Source of the DNA: Mycolicibacterium tokaiense
GTDB lineage: Bacteria; Actinomycetota; Actinomycetes; Mycobacteriales; Mycobacteriaceae
Assembly (NCBI RefSeq): GCF_010725885.1
Contig: NZ_AP022600.1
Span: 1,922,001-1,986,000 of the forward strand
Length of the DNA: 64,000 nucleotides
Direction: 5' to 3'
This document shows positions 1 through 12,124 of this stretch, piece after piece. A program made the translations under genes and the position numbers. The notes under the pieces were generated by a model. The model saw only the letters and a program-made list of their open reading frames with translations, was not told the DNA's origin and did not search any database. Within the stretch, counting starts at the first letter, position 1. Each line of letters begins with the position of its first letter.

Positions 1-2998
1 CCCAGCTGTCGGTGTCCAGGCGCTTGGCGTTGTAGTCCGGGGTGATCCGGAAGCGCGGCACCTCGGTGACGCCGTGGGCGTGCAGCATCGGCTGCTGGCA
101 CGGGAAGGCCAGGCCCACCGCCCAGTCCATCAGCACCGGCTGCTGCGAGCCCACGTACTCCTGCACCGAGCGCAGCTCGGGCACCCGCGGCGGCGTCACC
201 GCCACCCAGTCGCCAGGGGTCAGCGACAGGTCCTCGACCACGATGCGCACGGCGGTGGCGTCATCCGGAATCTCCGCGCGGTCATACCGCAGATTGCGCC
301 AGGACGGGATCGGGCCCAGGTCGTAGGGCTCCACCCTTCCGCCGGCCACCGGGGCGCCGTCGGGACCCGCTGTGGCGTACTCCAATTCGACAGTCTGGCC
401 CTCGGTGCGGCCGTTGAACACGCTGTTGCCGGTGATGGTTCCTGCAGCCGTCACCACCACCAGGGGGTGGGCGTCGTCACGCGGGGGGAGTTGGTACCAC
501 GCCGAGTTCAGGGTGCTCTGCTGCTGCGGGCCCTGGGTGTAGCTGCCGGCCACCGGAACCCGGGCGGGGTCCAGCCCGTAGGGCAGCGGCACCGTGGAGC
601 CGTTGACACCCGGGGTGTCCAGGCGCACCGGGTCGTCCCAGTCCGCGTCGGTGCCCGGCATCGGGAAGGGCTGCCGGATCGCTTCGGCGACAATGCGATC
701 CGGTACTCCGTCGGGGGCGAAGCCCACCGGGTCCACACCGCCCAGCGGACCCAGCGCCCCGTAGTCACCCGGCAGCGGCGCCAGGAAGCCGTCGTTGCTG
801 TCCGGCTCCACCAGCACGTCGTCGGCCAGGCCGCAGCCGCCGGTGAACGCCCGCAGGTTCGACCAGGTGTTGGAGTAGGTCGGGTACTGGCGCACCACGC
901 CGATCGCCATCGAGGCCACGAACACCGCGACCATGAAGCCGGCGATCACCGGGATAGGTGCTGCGGTCACGGCCGCGGCGATGCGGCCGTTGCCGCGGTC
1001 GCGCGGGGCGAAGTGCAGCCACAGCGCGTACAGCGCCGTCACCGCGAACAGGGCGAAGAAGATGGTGCTGACCGAGACCGGCCCGATCGTCGGCATCGAG
1101 TTGTTGAACGGCACACCGTAACTGGACACATACCACCAGCCGTTGGTGGTGGCCCAGCACAGCGCGAGGATGAACAGCAGCGCGGCCAGGAACGCCATCC
1201 GGTTGCGGGCCCAGCGCAATACCAGGGGAGAGACCAGCACCGTGGCCAGTGCGGCCATGGCGCCGCCCACCGCGGCGAACAGGCCCATGTGGTGCACCCA
1301 CTTGGTGGGGGTGAACATCAGACAGAACACCGTGGCGAAGATGATGCCCATCAGGCGCCAGGCCGGCCCGCGGGCCACCCCGGGAACGCGCTTGCGACGC
1401 AACATGATGAACATCGCCGCGAACAGGCTGGTGGCGGTGATCAGGAACCCGAACCGCCGCGACAGCGAGCCGTCGACGGTCGGCAGGATCATGTAGAAGT
1501 AGCGCAGGTTCTCGGTGTACCACTCCTGGCTGGGGCCGATCTCGGTGCGGATCCTGGTGGCCTCCAACACTGTTGCCAGGGTCTGGTCGGCGAACACCAC
1601 CGGCAGGATCACCGTGCCCGCGGCCAGCAGCGGCAGCAGCAGCGGCCAGGTGCCCACCAGCTGGCGGCGCTGGGCGATGATCCGCAGGATGGGCCGGCCG
1701 CCGGCCAGCAGGGCCGCCACGGCGATCAGCCCGGTCGGCTGGATCCCGAGGGTGAACGCCGCGGTGATGATCGCCAGCGCGGCGGGCAGCAGGCGACGCC
1801 CGGTGACGGCACGTTCGATCAGTACGTAGGTGATCAGGGCGCCGGTGGCGATCTGGCCTTCCGGGCGCAGGCCGTTGTTGAACGGCATCCACGCCGCCAG
1901 CAGCACCAGCCCGGCCGCCCAGAGCGCGGGCCGGCTGGCGGCCACCGCGGGTCCGAGTCGGGGCAGCACTTCGCGCGAGAGCAGCAGCCAGCACACCAGC
2001 GCGCACACCAGGTCCGGCAGCCGCATCCAGATGCTGGCCGTGCTCACCTGACTCATCAGCGCCAGCAGGTTGTAGTACCAGCCGAACGGGTCCTCGGGGC
2101 TGCCGAACCAGCGGAAGTAGTTCGACATGTAGCCGGCGTGCTCGGCCACCCGGGCCATCTGCAGGATGTAGCCGTCGTCGGAGGAGTTGGACCCGCCGAT
2201 GTACCAGAGCCCGGACAGCCCGATCACCACGGCGTCGACCAGGGTGAAGGTCTTCCATCGGGTGGGGATCAGGCGCTGCATCCGGTGACCGTCGATGCGG
2301 TCCAGCCGCCACAGTGCCAGCAGCGCGATCACGGTGCAGACGATGGCCAGCACCATCGACAGCAGTTTCAGCGTGGTCGGTGAGGTGGTGAAGCGGGTGT
2401 CGATCTCGGCGGAGAAGCTCAACCCGGGCGGTGCGGGCCCGGTCAGATCGGTGAACACGCCCACGATGGCCGGGCGCAGATTGGGGTCGGCGAAGCCGGT
2501 GCGCTGCGGCTGGCCCGCATCGGGGCCCGTGACCTGTGTCAGCCCGACGAACTCGGCGAAGGTGCCCTCTTCGGACGACGTGATCTGCAGCTCGGAGCAT
2601 CCTCGCGCGCGCTCGCGGGAGACGCTGGCCACCACCACATTGCGGTCGGTGACGTCGACGCGTTCCTCGGTGACGTTGACGAACAGGCCGTTGAGTGCGG
2701 CCTGCTTGCCCTCGGCCGGGGCGGTGCCGAGCACCAGCCCGCCGTCGGCCGGCATGGACTGCAGCACCGAGCACGGCACCGTCGCCGTCATCGACACCGG
2801 CACCTGCGAGATCAGGGGAGCGGTGACGTTCGACAGTTGACCCAGTTGCGGCCAGTTGAGGTTCGCGGTGGTCTGCGTGACCGGCAGCAGCGGGGCGGCG
2901 ACGGCGAAGACAAAGCCCAGCAGGCCCGCGATCATGGCGACCCAGCGCGCCACCGTGACGTCCTGGGCGACGTGCCCGCCTTTGAGAGCCTCGGTCAT
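1..2998 (-). CDS. embB: Arabinosyltransferase EmbB (C-terminal end cut by window edge)
   Basis: Membrane GT53 arabinosyltransferase that uses decaprenyl-phosphoryl-arabinose to build the arabinan of arabinogalactan; ethambutol target. The ATG at 2998 sits inside an ATGA overlap with the embA stop. About 999 codons are present, and the family is about 1,100 residues, so roughly the last 80-100 residues lie outside the window. The N-terminus starts [20 protein letters not shown] and has the family phrase [10 protein letters not shown]. The first periplasmic loop carries the catalytic motif [13 protein letters not shown], with D274/D275. M281 is at the position of M306 of M. tuberculosis EmbB, the main ethambutol-resistance site. 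A Gln precedes that Met. Last gene of the operon running leftward. Confidence 0.96.
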   Translation of the reverse strand, partial: MTEALKGGHVAQDVTVARWVAMIAGLLGFVFAVAAPLLPVTQTTANLNWPQLGQLSNVTAPLISQVPVSMTATVPCSVLQSMPADGGLVLGTAPAEGKQAALNGLFVNVTEERVDVTDRNVVVASVSRERARGCSELQITSSEEGTFAEFVGLTQVTGPDAGQPQRTGFADPNLRPAIVGVFTDLTGPAPPGLSFSAEIDTRFTTSPTTLKLLSMVLAIVCTVIALLALWRLDRIDGHRMQRLIPTRWKTFTLVDAVVIGLSGLWYIGGSNSSDDGYILQMARVAEHAGYMSNYFRWFGSPEDPFGWYYNLLALMSQVSTASIWMRLPDLVCALVCWLLLSREVLPRLGPAVAASRPALWAAGLVLLAAWMPFNNGLRPEGQIATGALITYVLIERAVTGRRLLPAALAIITAAFTLGIQPTGLIAVAALLAGGRPILRIIAQRRQLVGTWPLLLPLLAAGTVILPVVFADQTLATVLEATRIRTEIGPSQEWYTENLRYFYMILPTVDGSLSRRFGFLITATSLFAAMFIMLRRKRVPGVARGPAWRLMGIIFATVFCLMFTPTKWVHHMGLFAAVGGAMAALATVLVSPLVLRWARNRMAFLAALLFILALCWATTNGWWYVSSYGVPFNNSMPTIGPVSVSTIFFALFAVTALYALWLHFAPRDRGNGRIAAAVTAAPIPVIAGFMVAVFVASMAIGVVRQYPTYSNTWSNLRAFTGGCGLADDVLVEPDSNDGFLAPLPGDYGALGPLGGVDPVGFAPDGVPDRIVAEAIRQPFPMPGTDADWDDPVRLDTPGVNGSTVPLPYGLDPARVPVAGSYTQGPQQQSTLNSAWYQLPPRDDAHPLVVVTAAGTITGNSVFNGRTEGQTVELEYATAGPDGAPVAGGRVEPYDLGPIPSWRNLRYDRAEIPDDATAVRIVVEDLSLTPGDWVAVTPPRVPELRSVQEYVGSQQPVLMDWAVGLAFPCQQPMLHAHGVTEVPRFRITPDYNAKRLDTDSW

Positions 2999-5900
2999 GG
3001 CAGTGCTCGAATCGGTCCGGGCCGGCTCCACCCGAACACCTGGGTGGTGCCCTGTTCGATGGTGGCGTCGGGCGCGACGTCGGCGGGCACCACACGTTCA
3101 TAGCTCTCGATCGAGCCCCAGTCGCGGTACCAGTCGTCGCGCAGGTAGGTCGGGATGGTGGAGGTGCGCAGCAGCGCCTGGATGAACAGGAACGGTCCGC
3201 CGTCCTCGGCGGACAGCCACAGGTTCGACGACGCCTGCATCTGCGAGAAGTTGGGCAGGATGCGGTACTCCGGGAGTTCGGCCACACCGAGACGCTCCGC
3301 GAACGGGCGCTGGCACGGGAAGTTGGCGGCCACGGCCATGTCCATCAGCACCGGGGTGTCGTCGCCCAGGAAGTCCTGGGCGGTCTCCAGCACCGGGACC
3401 CGGGGCGGGGTGAACGCGAACCACTGGTCCTCGCTCAGGTTGGGGTCGTCGGCGACGATGCGCACCACGTTGGCCTCCGGCGGCGCCCACGCCAGCGGGA
3501 ACCGCAGGTTGCGCCACGCGCGCTGCATGGCGATGTCGATGGGGCCCACCTCGGCGAGTTCGGTGTACGAGCCGTCCGGCTGCCGCACCCCCCACTGCAC
3601 CTTGAGGTCCTGGCCGTAGCTGAATTCGCCCTCTTCGTTGAAGCTCCAGATGGCGCCCGCCGCGGCGACGGTCACCAGCGGGCGGTCCTCGGTGCGGGGC
3701 GGCAGCTCGTACCAGACCGAGGTGGCTTTGGCGGCCACGGTGTTCTCGTCAAAACTGCCCATCACCGGGGTGGTGTCGGGGTCGAGGCCGAAGGGCAGGA
3801 ACACCCGCGAGCCGTTGACCCCTTCGGGGCCGTAGCCGCCACCGGTGCCGGCCTGGTAGCCGGCGCCGATGTTCGGCTTGTTGGGCGAGCCGTCGGAGTT
3901 CGGGGTGCCCGGCTTGATCGACACCGGTTCCACCGGGTCCAGCGAGTCGCTGACACCGTTGGGGGTGAAGCCCACCGGGTCCTCGCCGCCCAGCGGGCCG
4001 TACTCACCGAACGGCTGCCCGGGGACGGGCTCCAGCATGCCGGCATTCGGGTCGGGCTCCACCAGCACGGAATCGGCCAGCGCACAGGTGTTGCCCGACA
4101 GCGCGGCCACGTTGGCGCTGGCATTGGTATAGGCCGGGTAGCGCTGCGCGGCGGCCTTGACCATGGAGCCCACCTCGAGCACCACCATGATCACCGCGAC
4201 CACCAGCAGCGGCGTGGACGCCAACACCCGGTTGCGCTTGTTGTTCTTGACCTCGGTGTGGCCGGAGTAGTCCATCCGGAAGTGCAGCCACGCCGCGATC
4301 AGGGCGCCGATGATGGCCAGCACCAGGAACATCGTGGTGACCGGTCGTCCGGCGATCACCGGCGGACGGTCGAACCAGGGCACCCCGTAGTTGCCGACGT
4401 CGAACCAGGAGTTCCAGCCTGACGTCGCCCAGGCCAGGACGAACAGCAGGGCGGTGATGTAGAGCGCCAGGTTGCGTCGGCTGTGCAGCCCCACCCGGGA
4501 GAACGCGAACGCGGTGACGGCGGCCAGCGCCCCGGCCAGCCCGGCGAAGACGCCGTACTGGATGGCCCACTTGGTCGGGGTGAAGGTCAGCAGCAGCAGG
4601 CTGACGAAGGTGGTGCCGAGCAGTCGCCACACCGGGCCGCGTGCACCGCCGGGGACATGGCCGCGGCGCAGCTGCACCGCCAGCACGCCGAACAGGCACA
4701 ACATCAGGATGAAGAAGGCGAAGCGGCGGGTCAGCGACCCGTCGATGCTGTCCTCGACGGTGAGGAAGTAGGGCCGCAGGAAGTCTTGGTACCAGGCGAT
4801 GGTCGGGCCCACCACGTACTTGATCCGCGCGGATTCGGCGACGGTGGCCAGGGTCTGGTCGCGGAACACCACCACGAACAGCAGCGAGCCGGTGGCCAGC
4901 AGCGGCGCGAGCTGGGGCAGTACCCCGTGCGGGCGGGACCTGATGATCCGGGCGATGGCGCGGGCACCCACCAGCAGCGGCGCGATGGCGATCAGTCCCT
5001 GCGGCGCGAGCGTCACGCTGAACACGGCCACCAGGATGGCCAGGGCGGCGGGCCAGAGCCTGCGGGTGGCGATGCTGTTCTCGATCAGCATCCAGACCGC
5101 TACGGCGCCGAAGGCGATCAACGGTTCGGGACGCAGGCCGTTGTTGAAGGCCAGCCAGCTGGCCAGGAACACCGCGGCACCGGTCAGCACGGTGATCCGG
5201 TTGGCGGCCAGGCTGCGGCCCAGGCGCGGGATGACGCAGCGACTCAGCATCAGCCAGGTCGCGATGCCGGCCAGCAGCGCGGGCAGCCGCATCCACACCC
5301 CGGCGGTGCTGATGGCCGCCAGGTGGGCGAGCACCGACTGGTACCAGTCGAAGGGCGCCTCGGTGGCGCCGAAGTAGCGGTAGTAGTTGGCGGAGTATCC
5401 GGCTTCACCCGAGATGCGGGCGATGGTCAGGTTGTAGCCGTCGTCGTTGGACTGCGGGCCGATGATGTGCCACACCGCCAGCGTGCCGATGACTCCGATG
5501 TCCGCGATCCATGTGGTCAGGCCGGCCTTGAAGAACTTGCGGCGCACCCGCGGCACCCGGCGGTCCAAGCGGATCAGCGCGATCACCGACGCGAGGACGC
5601 ACACGACGCCGAGCACCATTGCGATCAACTTCAGCGCCGTGGGGGTGGTGATGAAGCGGGTGTCGATGTCCACCCGCGCGGACAGCCCGTCCTGCGGGGC
5701 CACCTCCAGATCGGTGAACAGGCCGGCCACCTGTGGGCGCTTCTCGGCGGGTTCGTTGCCCGCGGCACCGGGGATGCCCACGAAGTCGGCGTTGACCCCG
5801 CCGATGTTCGCGGTGATACGGATGACACTGCAGGCGCCGCTCTCGACGGCGGCTCGGGGCGCGACGGCGGCGACGGTGTCGCGGACGACGACGAACACCG

Positions 5901-6219
5901 AACCGGCGTTGGCGCGGACGAACAGCCCGTTGCGGCCGGCGTCGATGCCGGCGGCCGGGACGGTGGAGACCACGACGCCGCCGTCGGCCGGCAGGCTGGC
6001 CACGGCCAGGCAGGGGATGGAGATGTCGAGGGACTGCGGGGCCCCGGAGACCAGGGGCGCGGTGACGTCGGTGATGTTGCCGTCGGTGCCGGTGCCCTGC
6101 GGCCACAGCACGGTCGCCGTGGTCTGACGGACGGGCAGCAGGGGGACCAACGCGCACAGGATCAGCCCGGCGATACCCGCCACAACAGCGATGAGACGGG
6201 CTAAGCGGTGTGCGGGCAC
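2995..6219 (-). CDS. embA: Arabinosyltransferase EmbA
   Basis: GT53 membrane arabinosyltransferase, 1,074 residues (M. tuberculosis EmbA 1,094), acting with EmbB on arabinogalactan arabinan. GTG at 6219 was chosen because homology to EmbA begins there ([15 protein letters not shown]); the longer reading frame to 6405 runs back into embC and its extra residues match no Emb protein. The first periplasmic loop has [13 protein letters not shown] with catalytic-type D259/D260. The central part has about a dozen hydrophobic helices, and the C-terminal carbohydrate-binding region ends [10 protein letters not shown] as in other EmbA proteins. The stop overlaps the embB start (ATGA). A 52-bp gap separates it from embC, the only real spacer inside embCAB. 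Confidence 0.96.
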   Translation of the reverse strand: MPAHRLARLIAVVAGIAGLILCALVPLLPVRQTTATVLWPQGTGTDGNITDVTAPLVSGAPQSLDISIPCLAVASLPADGGVVVSTVPAAGIDAGRNGLFVRANAGSVFVVVRDTVAAVAPRAAVESGACSVIRITANIGGVNADFVGIPGAAGNEPAEKRPQVAGLFTDLEVAPQDGLSARVDIDTRFITTPTALKLIAMVLGVVCVLASVIALIRLDRRVPRVRRKFFKAGLTTWIADIGVIGTLAVWHIIGPQSNDDGYNLTIARISGEAGYSANYYRYFGATEAPFDWYQSVLAHLAAISTAGVWMRLPALLAGIATWLMLSRCVIPRLGRSLAANRITVLTGAAVFLASWLAFNNGLRPEPLIAFGAVAVWMLIENSIATRRLWPAALAILVAVFSVTLAPQGLIAIAPLLVGARAIARIIRSRPHGVLPQLAPLLATGSLLFVVVFRDQTLATVAESARIKYVVGPTIAWYQDFLRPYFLTVEDSIDGSLTRRFAFFILMLCLFGVLAVQLRRGHVPGGARGPVWRLLGTTFVSLLLLTFTPTKWAIQYGVFAGLAGALAAVTAFAFSRVGLHSRRNLALYITALLFVLAWATSGWNSWFDVGNYGVPWFDRPPVIAGRPVTTMFLVLAIIGALIAAWLHFRMDYSGHTEVKNNKRNRVLASTPLLVVAVIMVVLEVGSMVKAAAQRYPAYTNASANVAALSGNTCALADSVLVEPDPNAGMLEPVPGQPFGEYGPLGGEDPVGFTPNGVSDSLDPVEPVSIKPGTPNSDGSPNKPNIGAGYQAGTGGGYGPEGVNGSRVFLPFGLDPDTTPVMGSFDENTVAAKATSVWYELPPRTEDRPLVTVAAAGAIWSFNEEGEFSYGQDLKVQWGVRQPDGSYTELAEVGPIDIAMQRAWRNLRFPLAWAPPEANVVRIVADDPNLSEDQWFAFTPPRVPVLETAQDFLGDDTPVLMDMAVAANFPCQRPFAERLGVAELPEYRILPNFSQMQASSNLWLSAEDGGPFLFIQALLRTSTIPTYLRDDWYRDWGSIESYERVVPADVAPDATIEQGTTQVFGWSRPGPIRALP

Positions 6220-6227
6220 GAGGCTCG

Positions 6228-6233
6228 ATGGTA
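6228..6233 (-). promoter_or_regulatory. Candidate -10 box for embA
   Basis: TACCAT lies 8 nt before the embA GTG in the only intergenic gap of embCAB. The embC-embA spacer carries a promoter in M. tuberculosis; no convincing -35 is seen here. Confidence 0.3.
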
Positions 6234-6271
6234 GGCGACGTACCTTTGTGGTCCGCGTCGCCAGGCCGGAG

Positions 6272-9200
6272 TCAGGACAACCGGAGAGGCGCCGGGCTCC
6301 ACAGGCCGCTGCGTGTCGCGGTCCCCAGCTCCAGTCGGGCGGGCTGCGCATCCGGGTAGAACTGCACCAGCCGCTGCAGCGCTCCCCAATCGCGGGACCA
6401 GTCATCCTGCAGATAGGTGGGTACCGTCTCGGCCTGGAACAGCAGTTCGCTGATCCCCAGCGGCCCGCCGCCCAGGTAGTCCATCACCGGTGAGTTGGCC
6501 TCGGCGCCGAAGCGGTCGGGCAGGATCCGCCAGCGCGGCACCTCGGTGACACCGTGGTTGTGCCCGAACGGCCGTTGGCAGGGGAATGCCAGCCCCACCA
6601 GCCAGTCCAGCAGCACGGGGTCGGTGGAGCCCACCACGTCCTGCAGGCTGCGCAGCTGGGGGATGCGCGGCGGGGTCACCGCGATCCACGCATCGGGGGC
6701 CAGGTCGTCCTCGGTGGACACCAGCCGGATCTGGGTGGCGTCGGACGGGATGGCACTCAGCGGTACCCGCATGTTGCGCCAGGCCGGTGCGGCGCCGACG
6801 TCGGCGAACCCGACCGATCCGGCGGGTTCGCCCTCGGAATCGGCCCACTGGACCGCGATGTCGCTGGAGTCGAAGCGGCCGGCGACCGAGACCACCAGCA
6901 GCGGCCCGGCCTCGTCGCGGGGCGGCAGGGCGTACCAGGCCGAGCGCAGGAACGCCGGCTGTTGCACCCCGGACCGCCAGCTGCCGAGCACCGGTGTGGT
7001 GGCCGGGTTCAGCTCGAACGGCAGCCGTGCCCGTGAGCCGTTGACCCCGGTGGTGGCGGTGGTGCCGCCCTCGGTGCCGGCCTCGCCGCTGTCGTTGCTG
7101 CTGCCGTCGGTGTCGGCGAAGTTGTCACTGGTCTGAGCGTCGCTCACCGGATCCGGTGAGACGTCGGTGGGAATCCCGTTGGGGGAGAAGCCCACCGATC
7201 TCACGGCGCCCAGTGCCTCCCCGACGGGTTCGTCGATGGGCGTCAGCATGCCGGCATTGGGGTCCTGCTCCACCATCACGTCGGTGGCCAGGCCGCAGGT
7301 CTTCCCGGTCAGGGCCTGCAGGTTCGAGCGGCCCACGGTCCAGGCCGGGTACTGGATGGCCACCGCGGCGGTCAGCGACACCACTTCGAAGATCACCAGC
7401 GCCCAGGCGGCGATGGCCAACGGCGAGTGCAGGATCCGCCCGAGTGGGGTGGGGCGCCAGGGCTTCTCGCCGCGGCCGGAGAAGTGCATCACCGCGGCCA
7501 CGATCAGCGTCAGCACCGAGCAGCCGAGCAGGATGGTGGTGACGCCGAAGCGGAACTCGGGGAACGAATTCGACCACGGCACACCGAAGTTGGACACATA
7601 CCACCAGCCGTTGACGCTGGCGAAGCACAGCGCCACCATGAACAACACCACCGCCGCGAACACGGTGCGGTTGCGTCGCGAGCGCATGGCGTGGGCGGTG
7701 ACGGCGACGGCCGCCAGGGCACCCAGCGAGCCGGCCAGCCCGGCGATCACACCGAAGTGGTGGGTCCACTTGGTGGGGGTGAACATCATCGCCAGGAACA
7801 AGATGATGGTGATACCGATGATCCGGCGGCTGGGGCCCGCCGCGGTCCCGGGGATCCGGCCCTTGCGCAGCGACATCGCCACCGCGACCGCCAGCGCCAG
7901 CAGCACGGCCAGCACCGCGAACCGGCGGGCGATGGAGCCGTCCGGGGTGGCCATGAACAGCCGCTCGTAGCGGGTGTGCTCGTCGAACCAGGCCAGGCTG
8001 GGGCCTATCAGCGTCTTGTACGAGCTGGCCTCGGCCACGGCGGCAAACGTCTGATCACGGAAGGTCAGGAAGATCGACACGGTGCCGGCGGCCAGGATGG
8101 GCGCCAGCAGCGGGGCCAGGCCGAACTGCTTGGAGCGACGTTTGAGGATGGTCAGCAGCGGCCCGATGGCCACCAGCAGGGCGCCGACCGACGCGATGCC
8201 GGTGGGGCCGGAGAACAGCGTCAGCGCGCCGATGATGCACGCCACCGCCACCGGGAGCAGCCGGCTGGTGGCCACCGCGCGTTCCACCGAACACCAGGTC
8301 AGCAGGATGCCCAGCGCGATCAGCGGTTCGGGCCGCAGCCCGTTGTTCAGCGGCAGCCACACCGCCAGGAACATGCCGGCCGCGGTCCACGCCGCCGCGC
8401 GGCTGCGTTTGACGGCGTGCCCGAGGCGGGGGATGACCTCGCGGCTGATGATCCACCAGCAGGCCAGCGCCATCAGCAGCGTCGGCAGGCGCATCCAGAT
8501 GCTGGCCGTGGACACGTGCGCCCACAGCGCCTGCACGTCGTAGAACCAGCCGAACGGCGCCTCCGGGGTACCGAACCACCGGTAGTAGTTGGCCAGGTAG
8601 CCGGCGTTCTCCGACACGCGGGCCATGGTGAGGATGTAGCCGTCGTCGGCGGTGTTCGCGCCCACGAAGTGCCACCACACCAGCACCGTGGCCACCACCG
8701 CGTCCAGCCAGCCGATGGACCACCAACGCCGGGGCAGCAACCGATGGTGGCGTACCCCGTCGGCGGTGTCGAGGCGGTGCAGCGCCACCAGCGAGGTCAG
8801 GGTGAGCAGCACCCCGACGATCATCGTGACCAGCTTCAGCGTCGATGGCGCGGTGCTGTAGCGGGTGTCGATGGTCGCCGAGAACTCCAGCCCGGGCGGC
8901 GCGGGTCCGGTGAGATCGGTGAAGACGCCCACGATCTGCGGGCGGAAGTCGTAGCCGCTGCGTTCACCGCGCAGCGGGGAGTCGGGCTCGTCGCCGGTGT
9001 AGGACGGCGAGACCTCCTGGGTGAGGCCGACGAATTCGGCGCTCACGCGGTCGGCCTGTGCGCTGAACACCAACTCTCGGCACTGCGGGCTCTCCACCGC
9101 GCTCAGGGGTGCGACGACCACCGGGGTGTTGCGCACCACCACCGCCAGGTTGTTGTTGGCGCGTTCGATGAGCAGGCCACGGTCGACGGCGTTGGTGGCC

Positions 9201-9505
9201 TGCTTGGGCACTGTGGACAGCAGCACGGTGCGCCCGGCGCTACCGGGACCGGTCAGGCCGGCGACGGCCGAGCACGGAATGGTGATCTGCAGGTCGGTCG
9301 CGACGTAGCCGATGAGCGGTGCCGTCACGGAGTCCAGGACACCGTTTTGCGGCCAGTTCAGCTGCGCGGTGGTCTGTGTGACCGGCAGGAACGGCGTGGC
9401 CAGGGCCATCAGCGTGCCCAGCAGCCCGGTGACGACGGCGACGAGCTTGGCCGTCCGGTAGCTCGATCCCGACACGGAGCTTGATGCTAATTGCCCGCTC
9501 GTCAC
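6272..9505 (-). CDS. embC: Arabinosyltransferase EmbC
   Basis: GT53 arabinosyltransferase for lipoarabinomannan arabinan, 1,077 residues. GTG start at 9505 overlaps the aftA stop (GTGA). The N-terminal segment has [12 protein letters not shown] and [11 protein letters not shown], the first periplasmic loop has [12 protein letters not shown] with D287/D288, and the protein ends [13 protein letters not shown], all typical of EmbC rather than EmbA/EmbB. Multi-spanning N-terminal two thirds are followed by a soluble carbohydrate-binding C-terminal domain. Co-transcription with aftA is likely from the overlap. Confidence 0.96.
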   Translation of the reverse strand: MTSGQLASSSVSGSSYRTAKLVAVVTGLLGTLMALATPFLPVTQTTAQLNWPQNGVLDSVTAPLIGYVATDLQITIPCSAVAGLTGPGSAGRTVLLSTVPKQATNAVDRGLLIERANNNLAVVVRNTPVVVAPLSAVESPQCRELVFSAQADRVSAEFVGLTQEVSPSYTGDEPDSPLRGERSGYDFRPQIVGVFTDLTGPAPPGLEFSATIDTRYSTAPSTLKLVTMIVGVLLTLTSLVALHRLDTADGVRHHRLLPRRWWSIGWLDAVVATVLVWWHFVGANTADDGYILTMARVSENAGYLANYYRWFGTPEAPFGWFYDVQALWAHVSTASIWMRLPTLLMALACWWIISREVIPRLGHAVKRSRAAAWTAAGMFLAVWLPLNNGLRPEPLIALGILLTWCSVERAVATSRLLPVAVACIIGALTLFSGPTGIASVGALLVAIGPLLTILKRRSKQFGLAPLLAPILAAGTVSIFLTFRDQTFAAVAEASSYKTLIGPSLAWFDEHTRYERLFMATPDGSIARRFAVLAVLLALAVAVAMSLRKGRIPGTAAGPSRRIIGITIILFLAMMFTPTKWTHHFGVIAGLAGSLGALAAVAVTAHAMRSRRNRTVFAAVVLFMVALCFASVNGWWYVSNFGVPWSNSFPEFRFGVTTILLGCSVLTLIVAAVMHFSGRGEKPWRPTPLGRILHSPLAIAAWALVIFEVVSLTAAVAIQYPAWTVGRSNLQALTGKTCGLATDVMVEQDPNAGMLTPIDEPVGEALGAVRSVGFSPNGIPTDVSPDPVSDAQTSDNFADTDGSSNDSGEAGTEGGTTATTGVNGSRARLPFELNPATTPVLGSWRSGVQQPAFLRSAWYALPPRDEAGPLLVVSVAGRFDSSDIAVQWADSEGEPAGSVGFADVGAAPAWRNMRVPLSAIPSDATQIRLVSTEDDLAPDAWIAVTPPRIPQLRSLQDVVGSTDPVLLDWLVGLAFPCQRPFGHNHGVTEVPRWRILPDRFGAEANSPVMDYLGGGPLGISELLFQAETVPTYLQDDWSRDWGALQRLVQFYPDAQPARLELGTATRSGLWSPAPLRLS

Positions 9506-11340
9506 GGCGACTTCCTGATGGCCAGCACGAACGGGCCGATGGTCTGCACGTCGAACTCTGGACTGTCGAACAGCGCGGCATCGAGTTCGACGGTGTAGCG
9601 CCGGACGTTGGGCTGGTTGGGGTAGACGTCCTCCGCCAACCGCAGTGTGTAGGTGGACGCGGCGCCGCCCCGCATCAGGAACACTGTCGGCGGCTGCCAG
9701 GGCAGCGCATCGAGGGCGGCGGTGAACTCGGCGCTGGTGTCCAGGTCGGCCCAGCTCTCGATCTCGGCGGAGCGCGCCTCGAACTGGGCCAGCGGGTTGG
9801 CGTAGTGCGACGTCAGGCCTTGGAAGCCGAAGTACGGATAGAAGGACAGGAAGCTGTAGTCCGCGGTCAGTACCACGGTCTCGTCGCGCGGGCGGCCGGT
9901 CTGCTCGGTGATGGCGGCGTCGATCTCGGCGTAGTACTGCTCGGCCCCGGGCGGGCGGCGGTCACCGCGCTGTCCGGCGCCGTCGGTGTCGGTGTACGCG
10001 ACGGTGATGTCAGGGCCCAGCGTGTCGGGGATGTCCTGGCTGAACGCCATGGCCCCGGCCAGCCCGATCACCGCGGCCACCGGCACCAGCTTGCGCCCCC
10101 AGCGGGCGGCGGCCGCCAGACTGACCTCGAGGAATCCGAAGACGCCCGCGGTGGCCAGCAGCACCGTCAGGGTCGGCTGCAGCCGGAAGCTCAGCAGGGT
10201 GGTGCCGGCCAGGGTGGTCAGCATCGAGAGCAGCGACCACAGGTACACCGACAGCACGCCAACGGCCAGCGCGCCGGCGCGCACCGAGGACCGGGCCCGG
10301 GCGATCAGCCAGATGGTGCCGAGCATGCAGAGTGCGCCCAGCAGGGTGAACTGCAGCATGGGGAAGGTCAGCACGGCGCCGTCAGCGGGCAGGTAGTGCA
10401 TGGCGCTGCCGGTGTCGCTCAACGGTTCCCGCAGGCTGCGCAGCAGGAACGGCGCCCAGGTGATCAACGCGATGGCGATGGCGATGACGCCGGCGACCGC
10501 CAGCTTGATCAGCGGCGCGATGCTGCGCCGGGCCGCGGCCAGCAGCAAGGCCATCACCGTCACCGTCATCGCCGCCAGACCCAGCAGCAGCGTGTAGAAG
10601 GTGGCGGTGACGCCCAGGAAGATGCCGGTGCCGACGATGGCGGCCCAGCCGTGCCCTGTGGACCTCAGTCCCGACCAGGCCAGCACGAAGACCGGCGGCA
10701 GCAGCACCGTGATGATGGCGCTGTAGGGCTCGGGGGAGGCGTAGGCGATGGTCACCGCGGCGGTGGCGGTGGTGACGATCAGGGCGTAGGTGAAGCGGAT
10801 CAGCCTGGACCACAACACGAATGCCAGCGCCACCGCGATGGCGATGGAGGTGACGGCCCAGGGCTTGTAGATCTCCCAGCCGGGCACGCCGGCCAGATCC
10901 GCGGCCCGGCCGCCGATCCAGAACCAGCCGGGCGGATAGTAGGGCGGCAGCCCGGCGTAGGTCATGTCACGCAGAGCGGGGCTGTCGGTCAGCCGGGTCA
11001 CGTACTCGGTGCGGAACTGCTGGTCCACCGAGATCCCGAACAGGTACAGCTTGGTGGCGCCCAGCGGCATGCCCAGGGTGGCCACCACGAAGGCGGGCAG
11101 GGCCACCAGCGCGGTGCCGTAGGCCAGCCTCTGGCGTCCCCGCACCCAGACCCAGCCGGCGGCGAACAGGGCTGCCAGACAGACGAATTGGCCCACCGTG
11201 GTGAGCGCGTGCAATTGGTTCGACGACGGGAACGCCGGCCACTGCACGCGGCCGATCGCGACCAGCGCCACCACCGACACGACAGCGGCAAGCAGAGCCG
11301 CCAGCACCATCTGGGTGATGCTGACCAGCGCGTTCCTCAT
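9502..11340 (-). CDS. aftA: Galactofuran arabinosyltransferase AftA
   Basis: Membrane GT85 enzyme that adds the first arabinofuranose residues to galactan, priming arabinan synthesis. 612 residues (643 in M. tuberculosis). N-terminal hydrophobic helices begin at [21 protein letters not shown] periplasmic loop with [19 protein letters not shown] and [12 protein letters not shown] is characteristic of the family, and the C-terminal domain is soluble. The ATG at 11340 lies one base after the dprE2 stop and the stop overlaps the embC start, so it is translationally coupled on both sides. Confidence 0.95.
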   Translation of the reverse strand: MRNALVSITQMVLAALLAAVVSVVALVAIGRVQWPAFPSSNQLHALTTVGQFVCLAALFAAGWVWVRGRQRLAYGTALVALPAFVVATLGMPLGATKLYLFGISVDQQFRTEYVTRLTDSPALRDMTYAGLPPYYPPGWFWIGGRAADLAGVPGWEIYKPWAVTSIAIAVALAFVLWSRLIRFTYALIVTTATAAVTIAYASPEPYSAIITVLLPPVFVLAWSGLRSTGHGWAAIVGTGIFLGVTATFYTLLLGLAAMTVTVMALLLAAARRSIAPLIKLAVAGVIAIAIALITWAPFLLRSLREPLSDTGSAMHYLPADGAVLTFPMLQFTLLGALCMLGTIWLIARARSSVRAGALAVGVLSVYLWSLLSMLTTLAGTTLLSFRLQPTLTVLLATAGVFGFLEVSLAAAARWGRKLVPVAAVIGLAGAMAFSQDIPDTLGPDITVAYTDTDGAGQRGDRRPPGAEQYYAEIDAAITEQTGRPRDETVVLTADYSFLSFYPYFGFQGLTSHYANPLAQFEARSAEIESWADLDTSAEFTAALDALPWQPPTVFLMRGGAASTYTLRLAEDVYPNQPNVRRYTVELDAALFDSPEFDVQTIGPFVLAIRKSP

Positions 11341-11341
11341 G

Positions 11342-12124
11342 TCAGATGGGCAGCTTGCGGAAGATGGGCCGCGGGATGTGCCGCAGGATCATCATCACGA
11401 ACCGGAATGCCCCCGGCGCCCACACCAGGTCCTTGCCTTTGGCCGACGCGCTGACGGCCAGCTCGGCCACGTCTTCCTTGTCCACGGTCAGCGGAGCCTC
11501 CTTGGCGCCGGTGGCCTTCCAGTGTTCGATCGTCGTGGTGGTGCGCACCTGCCCGGGCCGGATCACCAGGACCCGGACGCCGTGCTCCTTGAGTGCTTCG
11601 CCGAGGCCCAGGTAGAAGCCGTCCAGGCCGGCTTTGGTGGAGCCGTAGACGAAGTTGGAGCGACGGACCCGCTCGCCGGCCGCGGAGCTCATCGCGATGA
11701 TGCGGCCCGAGCCCTGGGCGCGCATCTTCTCGCCGAGCAGAACCCCGACCGAAACCGCTGCGGTGTAGTTGATCCCGGCGATCTGCACGGCCTTGCGCTG
11801 GTTCTGCCACAGTTCCTCGGCGTCGCCGAGCAGGCCGAAGGCCACCACTGCGACGTCGACATCACCCGCGGCGAAGGCCCCGTCGATCACAGCCGGGTGG
11901 TTGTCGGTGTCCAGAGCGTCGAAATCGACCCACTCGACGGATTTGGCTCCGGCGCTGCGCATCTGCTCCATCGCCGAGTCCTTGCGGGGATGTCCGGGCA
12001 GATCTGCCAGCACGACATGGGCGGGGGCATCACGCAGATAGCGCGCGCCGATGGCCAACGCGATCTCGGAAGTGCCGCCCAGCAGCAGGATGCGCTGCGG
12101 GTTGCCAACTGCGTCGAACACCAT
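11342..12124 (-). CDS. dprE2: Decaprenylphosphoryl-2-keto-ribose reductase DprE2
   Basis: NADH-dependent short-chain reductase that completes epimerisation of decaprenyl-phosphoryl-ribose to -arabinose. 260 residues (254 in M. tuberculosis). Rossmann motif GGTSEI at 16-21, catalytic S146 with Y160 and K164 in [24 protein letters not shown] and the end [10 protein letters not shown] are family hallmarks. Compared with the M. tuberculosis sequence as remembered, about six extra residues lie in the loop [19 protein letters not shown], near the substrate-loop region. It abuts dprE1 with no spacer, matching the two-subunit epimerase. Confidence 0.95.
   Translation of the reverse strand: MVFDAVGNPQRILLLGGTSEIALAIGARYLRDAPAHVVLADLPGHPRKDSAMEQMRSAGAKSVEWVDFDALDTDNHPAVIDGAFAAGDVDVAVVAFGLLGDAEELWQNQRKAVQIAGINYTAAVSVGVLLGEKMRAQGSGRIIAMSSAAGERVRRSNFVYGSTKAGLDGFYLGLGEALKEHGVRVLVIRPGQVRTTTTIEHWKATGAKEAPLTVDKEDVAELAVSASAKGKDLVWAPGAFRFVMMILRHIPRPIFRKLPI

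Noticed and set aside
74..2383. A 769-codon open frame on the plus strand antisense to embB (similar ones at 4483-6204, 7427-9484 and 9481-11454)
   Set aside because: High-GC shadow frames of the emb/aft genes; His/Gln/Arg/Gly-rich translations with no domain, and the opposite strand has clear homologues.
6220..6405. Upstream-extended EmbA start at 6405
   Set aside because: The added 62 residues overlap embC in another frame and do not resemble the N-terminus of any Emb protein.
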